Below are positions 44,273 through 51,184 of a stretch of 51,184 bases of DNA, piece after piece (positions within the stretch are counted from its first letter, which is position 1; each line of letters starts with the position of its first letter). The notes beneath the pieces are model-generated. The model was not told where the DNA came from. It saw only the letters and a program-made list of their open reading frames with translations, and ran no database searches. Made by a program: the position numbers and the translations under genes. Origin of the DNA: ATZT02 sp964639395 (GTDB lineage Bacteria; Actinomycetota; Actinomycetes; S36-B12; UBA5976); the NCBI GenBank assembly GCA_964639395.1, contig CAZXCT010000002.1, forward strand, positions 1 to 51,184, given 5' to 3'.

Positions 44273-44278
44273 TAGTAT
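44273..44278 (+). promoter_or_regulatory. candidate -10 element for the leaderless aldehyde dehydrogenase gene
   Basis: TAGTAT is followed by TTACTT and then the ATG at 44285, in the 24-bp gap after the nuclease gene. The ATG has no purine-rich ribosome binding site. The hexamer-to-ATG distance is again 6. Confidence 0.42.
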
Positions 44279-44284
44279 TTACTT

Positions 44285-45781
44285 ATGAGTACCACACTTC
44301 CCCATTCAGTTGCCAATCCAAATAACACTAGAACGCAAGAACTACTCTCGCGTATCCCTACCGGTCTTTTAATCGGAAACCAATTTATTGCCGGAAGTGA
44401 TCCTAAATTTTGCGTTTATGATCCAGCAAATGGTGAGGTGTTAACTGAAGTCGCCAATGCCAACGAGTCTGATTTAGCTGCTGCGCTAACGCTTGCTGCC
44501 GAGGCGCAACCACTTTGGGCAAAGACGCCCCCAAGAGAGCGGGCTGAAGTTCTCAGAAGAGCATTTGAACTCATGGTGAAACAAGCCGATGATATTGCCT
44601 TAACGATGTCACTAGAAAATGGAAAAACCTTAGCGGACGCAAAAGCTGAGACTTTATATGCCGCTGAATTTTTTAGATGGTTTAGTGAAGAAGCAGTACG
44701 CATCGACGGTTCGTTTCGCACAGCACCAAGTGGACTAAACAAAATTATCACATTGCGCCAGCCGGTAGGGGTAGCTTTTTTAATTACCCCATGGAACTTT
44801 CCTGCCGCAATGTTCACTCGAAAAGTAGGCCCAGCGATTGCTGCTGGTGCCGCCGCGATTTTAAAGCCGGCACAAGAAACGCCCTTAACTGCACTTTTAA
44901 TCGGTGAAATATTGATTAAAGCCGGACTGCCAAGTGGGGTTTGTTCAATTTTGCCAACCACTAATTCTTCAAAACTCACAAAGGCCGCGCTAAGCGATGC
45001 CCGAATTAGAAAGTTATCGTTCACTGGCTCTACTCAAGTTGGAAAGTTGTTACTTCAGCAAGCCGCAGCGCGCGTACTTAATACCTCAATGGAACTCGGT
45101 GGTAACGCTCCTTTCATTATTTTAGATGATGCCGATATTGATTTGGCGGTTGATGGAGCGATGTTGGCAAAAATGCGAAATGGTGGTCAGGCCTGTACCG
45201 CAGCAAATAGATTCTTTGTGCAAGATGCAGTACACGATAAATTTGTACAACAACTTTCAATGCGAATGCAGTCACTTAAACCTGGCCACGGGATAGACGA
45301 ACAAACCACTTTGGCCCCGCTGGTTAATCGTAAAGCGGTTGAGTCAATTGATCTATTGGTTAAGTCGGCGATTACAAGTGGAGCAAAACAGCATACGGGT
45401 GGCTCAATAAATGAAGGCCCCGGCAGTTTCTTTCCGGCAACCGTATTAGGTGATGTTCCATCACATGCGCAAATAGTGCAAGATGAAATATTCGGGCCAG
45501 TTGCTGCAGTTGTGCGAGTAAAAGATGAATTTGAAGCAATCGCGTTAGCAAATTTGAGTGAGTTTGGATTGGCTGGTTATGTTTACACTAAAGATGTCGC
45601 TCGAGGTTTACGGGTTTCTCAAAGTTTAGAAGTCGGCATGGTCGGATTAAATCGTGGATTAGTTTCTGATCCGGCTGCCCCCTTCGGTGGAGTTAAGCAA
45701 TCTGGAATCGGCCGCGAAGGTGGCTATGAGGGAATTGATGAATATCTAGAAGTAAAATATATTGCTACTAACGATTTTTAG
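44285..45781 (+). CDS. gabD: NAD(P)-dependent succinate-semialdehyde-type dehydrogenase
   Basis: A 498-residue aldehyde dehydrogenase. It shows the cofactor-binding TPWNFPAAMFTRK near residue 165, the FTGSTQVGKLL fold near residue 245, the catalytic Glu in SMELGGNAPFII near residue 268, and the catalytic Cys in NGGQACTAANRFF near residue 302. The combination WNFPAAMFTRK and GGNAPFI resembles succinate-semialdehyde dehydrogenases (GabD), which produce succinate and NAD(P)H; other semialdehyde substrates cannot be excluded. It is not next to a gabT. It ends on the ftsQ stop, overlapping by TTAG. Confidence 0.85.
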   Translation: MSTTLPHSVANPNNTRTQELLSRIPTGLLIGNQFIAGSDPKFCVYDPANGEVLTEVANANESDLAAALTLAAEAQPLWAKTPPRERAEVLRRAFELMVKQADDIALTMSLENGKTLADAKAETLYAAEFFRWFSEEAVRIDGSFRTAPSGLNKIITLRQPVGVAFLITPWNFPAAMFTRKVGPAIAAGAAAILKPAQETPLTALLIGEILIKAGLPSGVCSILPTTNSSKLTKAALSDARIRKLSFTGSTQVGKLLLQQAAARVLNTSMELGGNAPFIILDDADIDLAVDGAMLAKMRNGGQACTAANRFFVQDAVHDKFVQQLSMRMQSLKPGHGIDEQTTLAPLVNRKAVESIDLLVKSAITSGAKQHTGGSINEGPGSFFPATVLGDVPSHAQIVQDEIFGPVAAVVRVKDEFEAIALANLSEFGLAGYVYTKDVARGLRVSQSLEVGMVGLNRGLVSDPAAPFGGVKQSGIGREGGYEGIDEYLEVKYIATNDF

Positions 45782-46449
45782 TTCTCAATCGGGACATTTA
45801 TTACCGGCACTTCTGGCGTACTAACATCAATATCACCTGTGGCGGTGCGAAGTAAAACTCTCAAAACTGCCGCCTTATCGACAGGTTTTAGTTCATCCCC
45901 CCAATTGATTCGTCTTCCTGAATTTAGGATCACCGTGGCACTAACGCCATTTACGCTCTCTACTAGTGCTACCTCACCTATCAACCACTCCGGCAAGATT
46001 CGAGCTACGCGCGCTGCTAATCCTCGCGCTGAATTATTTGGTGCGGTAACAAATCGATATACGTCATTTGGCCCAGCTCTCGTGAAAGCTATTCCGTCCT
46101 CATCTACCAAATATCTTCCATCTGCTAAATCAGTGAGCGCGATTGGAACGCGTTCGCTTACTACTATCGCAACGGTATTCGGCCAGCCCCTTCTCACCTC
46201 AACAGTATTTATTGTTTTTAAGGATGATATTTGAGAAGCGACAGCTACGCTATCTAGATTAATTAAGGGTGTATTTAACTCTATTTCTGCTAGCTGTAAT
46301 AATTCTGCTTCATTTATCCGACCGAGGCCAGCTACTGTAACTTTATTGATTAAAAAAAGGTTTGAAAAAAAAAGACTATAAACCACTGCCCCGCTGGCTA
46401 GTAGTAAAACAATCAAGATAAAAATTAATCGTTTGCCTCTGGCGGTCAT
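45778..46449 (-). CDS. ftsQ: cell division protein FtsQ
   Basis: Bitopic divisome protein that bridges early and late division proteins. The 223-residue protein has a short cytosolic N-terminus (MTARGKR), one membrane helix (about 8-28), a POTRA domain starting LFLINKVTVAGLGRINEAEL, and the FtsQ beta domain with RRGWPNTVAIVVSERVPIAL and DLADGRYLVDEDGIAF. AAGGA lies 4 nt before the ATG. It is 18 bp after murC; the usual next gene ftsZ is displaced by the plus-strand pnt-to-gabD block. Confidence 0.93.
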   Translation of the reverse strand: MTARGKRLIFILIVLLLASGAVVYSLFFSNLFLINKVTVAGLGRINEAELLQLAEIELNTPLINLDSVAVASQISSLKTINTVEVRRGWPNTVAIVVSERVPIALTDLADGRYLVDEDGIAFTRAGPNDVYRFVTAPNNSARGLAARVARILPEWLIGEVALVESVNGVSATVILNSGRRINWGDELKPVDKAAVLRVLLRTATGDIDVSTPEVPVINVPIEN

Positions 46450-46467
46450 GAATTCCTTAATATTTTG

Positions 46468-47877
46468 TTAACTGGAGAATTTTTGTTCTAATAATTGCAA
46501 TATTTCAGGGGTAAGCATTCCGATATCACCAGCACCTAAAGTCATAATTATGTCATTAGGTAGCGCAGGTGTTACCAATCGTTGCGCTACTTTTGACCAA
46601 GATGGTTCAAAAATTACATTCTCTTTTGCTAACGGAACAAACGAAGCCATGGTTTGACCGCTTGCTCCTGGAATAGGGTCTTCCCCTGGGGCAAATACTT
46701 CAAGCACAACAGCAATATCTGCTAGACCTAATGCTTCACCGAACTCCTTATTGAATAAGGCGGTTCGATAATAATGATGCGCTTGAAAGGCAACAATTAT
46801 TCGTCCATTGCCAACCACCTCTCTCGCGGCTTTTAATGTTGCCGTGATTTCGGTTGGGTGATGAGCGTAGTCATCAAAAACTCTTACTTTATTTACACTT
46901 CCGCGATACTCAAACCTTCTTCTAGTACCAGTAAAATTTTTTAAAGCTTGCTTTATTTTCTCTAAATCAAAGCCAAGTCCAATACCAGCGGCCACCGCAG
47001 CACTTGCATTAAGTACGTTGTGCATTCCCGGCACCGATAACTCAAACAACCCTAAATCATTATTTTTAAATTTTAAATTGAACTCATACCCTGGCAGTTT
47101 TGGTTGAACATTTGTTATTAACAAATCAGCATCTAGGGTACCGTAAGTAATTAGGTCAATTGATTTAGTTGCTAAAGCTGCTAATTTCTTTGCGCCCAAA
47201 TCATCCACGCAAATCACACCAAACCCACTATTTTCTTTAACCTTGGTTACAAACTCTAAAAAGGCTGCTTCTAGTCTGTGAAAGTCTTTCCAATAATCTA
47301 AATGATCTGGTTCAACGTTTGTCACGATTGCTACTTTGGGGTTTAACCATAAGAAGGATCCATCTGATTCGTCTGATTCCACAACGAACAAGTCCCCAGT
47401 GCCAAGATGCGCATTTGCCCCGGTCTCTGCTAGCTCACTTCCGATAACAAATGACGGATCTAGCCCACACTGCTGCAATGCCACAGTCACCATCGAGGTA
47501 GTTGTAGTTTTTCCGTGAGTTCCCGCCACGGCAATTGTGCGGTAATCGCTGGTTATTGCACTCAAGGCTTGTGCTCTTGAATAAATCGGCAAGTTAAGTT
47601 CTTTAGCTCTTTGAATTTCGACGTTAGTTTCTTTGATGGCGGTAGAGGCAACAATTGACTTATTTTTAGTTACATTCTCATCACTGTGGCCGATAAATAC
47701 TTTTACTCCAAGATTTTTCAATGCGCTAAGTCTTCTCGAATCCTTTAAATCAGATCCAGAAACTGATTTTCCTTGCGCTATTAGTATTCGGGCAATTCCA
47801 CTCATTCCCGCACCCCCTAATCCAAGAATGTGCACGTCATCGAGTGAAATCTTTTTATTCAAGCCACCCCGCCTCAA
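46468..47877 (-). CDS. murC: UDP-N-acetylmuramate-L-alanine ligase
   Basis: Adds the first amino acid to UDP-MurNAc. The 469-residue Mur ligase has LGLGGAGMSGIARIL near residue 17, the ATP loop AVAGTHGKTTTTSMV near residue 118, NVEPDHLDYWKDFH, and the C-terminal DDYAHHPTEI with FQAHHYYRT. The TTG at 47877 overlaps the murG stop by TTGA; a second TTG five codons later (LNKKISL) is an alternative start. ftsQ follows after 18 bp. Confidence 0.96.
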   Translation of the reverse strand: MRRGGLNKKISLDDVHILGLGGAGMSGIARILIAQGKSVSGSDLKDSRRLSALKNLGVKVFIGHSDENVTKNKSIVASTAIKETNVEIQRAKELNLPIYSRAQALSAITSDYRTIAVAGTHGKTTTTSMVTVALQQCGLDPSFVIGSELAETGANAHLGTGDLFVVESDESDGSFLWLNPKVAIVTNVEPDHLDYWKDFHRLEAAFLEFVTKVKENSGFGVICVDDLGAKKLAALATKSIDLITYGTLDADLLITNVQPKLPGYEFNLKFKNNDLGLFELSVPGMHNVLNASAAVAAGIGLGFDLEKIKQALKNFTGTRRRFEYRGSVNKVRVFDDYAHHPTEITATLKAAREVVGNGRIIVAFQAHHYYRTALFNKEFGEALGLADIAVVLEVFAPGEDPIPGASGQTMASFVPLAKENVIFEPSWSKVAQRLVTPALPNDIIMTLGAGDIGMLTPEILQLLEQKFSS

Positions 47878-48956
47878 TTAGATTTTCTACTAGCTAAGGC
47901 TAACGCGGATTTAGCCAAAATTTGGGCTGCCTCACGTCGTCCATAAGATTTACTTACTGTCTGCATCTGATTAAATCTTTGCGGTGAGGCAAATATTTCT
48001 TTTATTAGTGCGAAAAGTTTCTCACCTGATAACTCATGATCATTAACTAGAAAAGCACCACCATTTTCAACAATCTCTTTAATATTTACTGACTGTTCGC
48101 CGTTTCCGCTCGCAAACGGAATATATATTGCAACCTTTTCAAGAGCAGTAACTTCAGCAACGGTCATGGCGCCAGATCGACTAATTACTAAATCAGCCAC
48201 CGCATATGCCAGCTCCATCTGATCAATGTATGAGAATGGATGATAATTAGGATCAATATCGAATGATTTTTCAAATGGTTTATTTGGACCAACTGAATGC
48301 AATACTTGAAATCCAGCTGCCGTCACTAAACCAATAATTTCATATAAAGCACTATTTATTTTCACTGCTCCTTGTGAGCCACCAAAAACTAAAATTGTTT
48401 TCTTATTTGGATCTAATTTAAACTTTGCTAAGGCCTCAGCTCTACTAGCGACGGGGTCAAAATTAACTATCGCCTCACGCAGTGGCATGCCAATTGTGAT
48501 TGCCGACGGCAGTGAATTATCAAAGCATTGATAAACCAAATTAGCTTTTTTGGCAAAAAATCTATTTGCGATCCCTGCTTTTGCATTACCCTCATGAATT
48601 ATTACTGGTATACGTAATTTTCTAGCAGCCACATAAACAGAAAACGAAACATATGCGCCAAAACCAACTACTAAATCCACTTTATTGTTTTTAAGGATTT
48701 TATATGCTTGATAACTTGACCTAATTAAACTAATTATAAAAGTTACAGCACTTAAATTTATTCTTCTAGGAAACGCCTTTGCCGAGATCGTCGCTAAGCC
48801 AAATTCTGTATTAGGTACCAAGGTGGCCTCTAGCCCGGTTGGCGTTCCGATTAAAAATATATTCACTTGTTCATCAATAGCTTTAATTGCTCGTGCGGTT
48901 GCCAAGGCAGGTTCGATGTGGCCAGCTGTTCCCCCAGCCGCCAGCGCAATATTCAC
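47874..48956 (-). CDS. murG: UDP-N-acetylglucosamine transferase MurG
   Basis: Transfers GlcNAc to lipid I to make lipid II at the inner face of the membrane. The 360-residue GT28 enzyme starts MNIALAAGGTAGHIEPALAT with the GGTxGH nucleotide loop, and shows VVGFGAYVSFSVYVAA near residue 95, IIHEGNAKAGIANRFFAKKA near residue 118, VFGGSQGAVKIN near residue 190 and SRSGAMTVAEV near residue 260. It overlaps ftsW by one base and murC by TTGA. Confidence 0.96.
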   Translation of the reverse strand: MNIALAAGGTAGHIEPALATARAIKAIDEQVNIFLIGTPTGLEATLVPNTEFGLATISAKAFPRRINLSAVTFIISLIRSSYQAYKILKNNKVDLVVGFGAYVSFSVYVAARKLRIPVIIHEGNAKAGIANRFFAKKANLVYQCFDNSLPSAITIGMPLREAIVNFDPVASRAEALAKFKLDPNKKTILVFGGSQGAVKINSALYEIIGLVTAAGFQVLHSVGPNKPFEKSFDIDPNYHPFSYIDQMELAYAVADLVISRSGAMTVAEVTALEKVAIYIPFASGNGEQSVNIKEIVENGGAFLVNDHELSGEKLFALIKEIFASPQRFNQMQTVSKSYGRREAAQILAKSALALASRKSN

Positions 48957-50113
48957 TATGCCTTCACTTTTTTAGATTTAAAGTGCTGCTTGAGTTCAGG
49001 TTCACTTCTTAAACAGCTCAAGATTACTCCTATTGCAACTAACACAAAAATCAAAGAAGAACCGCCATAAGAAACAAGTGGCAGTGGTACCCCAGTAATT
49101 GGCAAAATACCAAGAACTCCACCTAGGTTAATAAGAGATTGAAATAAGAACCAACCCGCAACGCCAGCTGCAACTAATCTTGTGAAATTATTACTTGTTT
49201 TTCGAGCTAAATGCAGTAAAGCAATTGTTAAGGTAGCAATTAAAAATAAAATTAGAAAAGTTCCGATCAATCCGAGCTCTTCCCCTACTACTGCAAAAAT
49301 AAAATCAGTATGAGCAGCTGGTAACCATCCCCACTTTTGTTTAGAGGCGCCAAGTCCTAACCCAAACAATCCACCCTCTGCTAGCGCATATTTACCTTGA
49401 ATAATTTGCCAGCCAGCACCTTCCGGATCTGCTTCCGGATCTAACCAAGCGATCCAGCGTGCCATTCGATACGGCGCCTGAATTGAAAGTACCGCAATCG
49501 CAACTACTCCTAGTAAAAAATTCACCAAATTTAAAACTAACGGAGCGCCCAGCGCAAAATAAACTGCCAAAACTATCGGCACAATAATGATGGCTGTACC
49601 AATATCTCCTTGCGCAAGCACAAGTACCGCAATCGCCATTCCGACCCAATAGACCGGATACAGTAATTGCCCCCAAGTTAAAACTGCCGTTTTACTTTTT
49701 TTACCTAATATTGCAGCAGCCCAAATAATAAATGCTAATTTGGCAAATTCACTCGGCTGAAGTCTGAAGGGTCCAAATAGGTCGATCCAATTTCGCTGAC
49801 CGGCTACCGCTACCCCGATGCCAGGTATCAAAACCAATAGCAACAAAACAAAGGCAGAAAAAATCAGCAGGTTTGACCATCTAATAAAAAACGTCACCGG
49901 AAGTTTTGAGGTTATATACATCAACGACAAGCCAATAGCCGCAAAAAGTAACTGCTTTAGCGCTATTTCATATTGATTACCTGTTTGGTTAAACGATATT
50001 GAAGTAGAGGCAGACAGCACCATAATTAAACCTATGGCTAAAAGTGACATAGAAGAGATTAGTGTTGCATAGTAGATATTGAGAAAAGTTATTTTTTGCT
50101 TTGTTTTACTCAT
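48956..50113 (-). CDS. ftsW: FtsW, septal peptidoglycan glycosyltransferase (SEDS)
   Basis: Polytopic membrane enzyme that polymerises lipid II at the septum together with a class B PBP. The 385-residue protein has about ten hydrophobic helices, with SEDS signatures GQRNWIDLFGPFRLQPSEFAK near residue 105 (first 20 residues: the stretch up to the PSEFA motif), HTDFIFAVVGEELGLIG near residue 275, and TGVPLPLVSYGGSSL near residue 345. FtsW rather than RodA is chosen from its place between murD and murG. It overlaps murD by ATGA. Confidence 0.95.
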   Translation of the reverse strand: MSKTKQKITFLNIYYATLISSMSLLAIGLIMVLSASTSISFNQTGNQYEIALKQLLFAAIGLSLMYITSKLPVTFFIRWSNLLIFSAFVLLLLVLIPGIGVAVAGQRNWIDLFGPFRLQPSEFAKLAFIIWAAAILGKKSKTAVLTWGQLLYPVYWVGMAIAVLVLAQGDIGTAIIIVPIVLAVYFALGAPLVLNLVNFLLGVVAIAVLSIQAPYRMARWIAWLDPEADPEGAGWQIIQGKYALAEGGLFGLGLGASKQKWGWLPAAHTDFIFAVVGEELGLIGTFLILFLIATLTIALLHLARKTSNNFTRLVAAGVAGWFLFQSLINLGGVLGILPITGVPLPLVSYGGSSLIFVLVAIGVILSCLRSEPELKQHFKSKKVKA

Positions 50114-51184
50114 GTCAGCTTTCGCACCGCATCAGCAAAGGCAGTTCCGCGGTGTTTATAGTCTTTAAACATATCCCACGATGCGCAACCCGGAGCCAGC
50201 AAAACTACATCGTTTGGCCTTGCTGCCGCAAATGCCTTTTCAACAACTAAAGCCATAGCGGCTTGGTCATTTTCTTCTACTTCAAAAATAGGTGTATCAC
50301 TAGAGTACTTAACTATACTTTCGCGAATTAAATCTCTATCTTGACCAAGTAACACAACGGCTCTGAATCTACCGCTATGTTTTTTAATTAACTCGGTAAA
50401 GTCTTGACCTTTAGCTAGCCCGCCTGCTATCCATACAACACTTTGATAGGCACTCAATGAAGCGTCAGCTGCATGGGTGTTAGTCGCCTTTGAGTCATCA
50501 ATAAAACGTATTTCATTTATTTCTCTAACGAAAGATATTCGGTGAGGCGCTGCCTGAAAGCTTCGTAACCCGTCCCGCACCATTTGTGGCTCAACTCCAA
50601 TAGATCTCGCCAATGCCGCTGCCGCTAAGGCGTTTGCAACATTGTGTGGTGCAAATGGTTGTATGTCTGAAAAACTTGCTAATTCTTGTCCGTAATCTTT
50701 GCGGTTCTCGATGAAGGCACGATCTACCAACACATCATCAATTACGCCTAGCATCGAAACGCTAGGGGCTCCCAAGGTAAAACCAATCGCTCTCGCCCCC
50801 GGCTGCACCTCGGCCGCTTCTACCATTTTTTCAGTAACTGGGTCATCGACGTTATAAACACAAGCAAGCTGAGTGTTGTGATAGATCTTTGCTTTCGCAT
50901 CCCGATAGTTTTCGTAACCATCAAAAAAATCCAAGTGATCTTGCGCCAAATTCAAAACCGCCGCCGCGGTAGGTGCCATCGAATATACAAAAGGTAATTG
51001 TGGCGCACCAACTTCAACCGCTAAAACTTGTGCTGGATCTGGGTCCATCATTGCGCTGACGATTGACTCACCAATGTTTCCGACTGCGGCAACTTTAAGG
51101 CCACTGGTTTGCAAAATACTAGCTAACATGAAAGTAGCGGTGGTTTTTCCGTTTGTTCCAGTAATACATAACCAGGGCGCAGGA
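50110..51184 (-). CDS. murD: UDP-N-acetylmuramoylalanine-D-glutamate ligase, 5' end outside window
   Basis: Adds D-glutamate to UDP-MurNAc-L-Ala. About 357 codons are present; the family is 440-480 residues, so the N-terminal UDP-binding domain lies beyond position 51184. The first codons read PAPWLCITGTNGKTTATFML with the ATP loop GTNGKTT, so the frame continues past the first internal ATG at 51129. AVGNIGESIV, LNLAQDHLDFFDGYENYRDA, FIDDSKATNTHAADASL and the C-terminal LLAPGCASWDMFKDYKHRG are typical. It overlaps ftsW by ATGA. Confidence 0.96.
   Translation of the reverse strand, partial: PAPWLCITGTNGKTTATFMLASILQTSGLKVAAVGNIGESIVSAMMDPDPAQVLAVEVGAPQLPFVYSMAPTAAAVLNLAQDHLDFFDGYENYRDAKAKIYHNTQLACVYNVDDPVTEKMVEAAEVQPGARAIGFTLGAPSVSMLGVIDDVLVDRAFIENRKDYGQELASFSDIQPFAPHNVANALAAAALARSIGVEPQMVRDGLRSFQAAPHRISFVREINEIRFIDDSKATNTHAADASLSAYQSVVWIAGGLAKGQDFTELIKKHSGRFRAVVLLGQDRDLIRESIVKYSSDTPIFEVEENDQAAMALVVEKAFAAARPNDVVLLAPGCASWDMFKDYKHRGTAFADAVRKLT

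Noticed and set aside
44416..45024. 202-codon minus-strand reading frame opposite the aldehyde dehydrogenase
   Set aside because: It is antisense to conserved catalytic motifs and its Ala/Ser composition mirrors the sense codons; no start signal is seen.
38425..45781. The pnt-nuclease-gabD block as a recent mobile island
   Set aside because: No integrase, transposase, flanking repeat, tRNA or visible change in composition is present.

Overview
This 51 kb window looks like a chromosomal segment of a streamlined, low-GC actinobacterium. Gene order and protein families are actinobacterial: gltBD next to pyk, trp genes with the small HGxxPAAW membrane protein, a PriA-type HisA with no trpF nearby, and the order ftsZ-pgeF-yggS-sepF-yggT-divIVA. 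Base composition is clearly below 50% GC and genes are packed almost without gaps. A planktonic freshwater lineage such as acI/Nanopelagicales is my best guess, but that is inference. The window is scaffolded: a 10-base N run (11915-11924) lies inside gltB.

Layout. (1) 1-6429, minus: pyrimidine operon pyrR-pyrB-pyrC-carA-carB (carB cut by the window edge), with a PyrR-type RNA hairpin over the pyrR ribosome binding site. (2) 6430-15427, minus: pyk, gltD, gltB, a VIT1-like metal transporter and a membrane-anchored DsbA-like thioredoxin. (3) 15428-25530, minus: one run hisD-hisC-hisB-hisH-hisA/priA-hisF-hisI-trpE-HGxxPAAW-trpC-trpB-trpA. (4) 25584-26252, plus: a LON-domain protein. (5) 26249-31314, minus: lspA-rluD-dnaE. 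(6) 31369-34506, plus: ileS. (7) 34503-38424, minus: ftsZ-pgeF-yggS-sepF-yggT-divIVA. (8) 38663-45781, plus: pntAA-pntAB-pntB, two overlapping genes for RecB-type Fe-S nucleases, and a succinate-semialdehyde-type dehydrogenase. (9) 45778-51184, minus: murD (partial)-ftsW-murG-murC-ftsQ. Block 8 sits between ftsQ and ftsZ, which are usually adjacent, so the division and cell-wall cluster is split.

How the genes work together. Most of the window is core biosynthesis: UMP, glutamate, tryptophan, histidine and peptidoglycan, with septum formation, replication (dnaE) and translation (ileS). GOGAT and the membrane transhydrogenase tie nitrogen assimilation to NADPH supply.

The least ordinary items are: the nuclease pair, which carries three copies of a four-cysteine nuclease scaffold, one apparently degenerate; hisH, whose only sensible start is an ATA inside an ATAA overlap with hisB; five genes with a -10-like hexamer exactly 6 nt before ATG, suggesting leaderless transcripts; three convergent gene pairs that all overlap by the same 4 bp; and contig ends in gltB that encode the same nine residues twice with different bases. 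No tRNA, rRNA, insertion sequence or CRISPR array is visible. The longest gene-free stretch is 238 bp (38425-38662).
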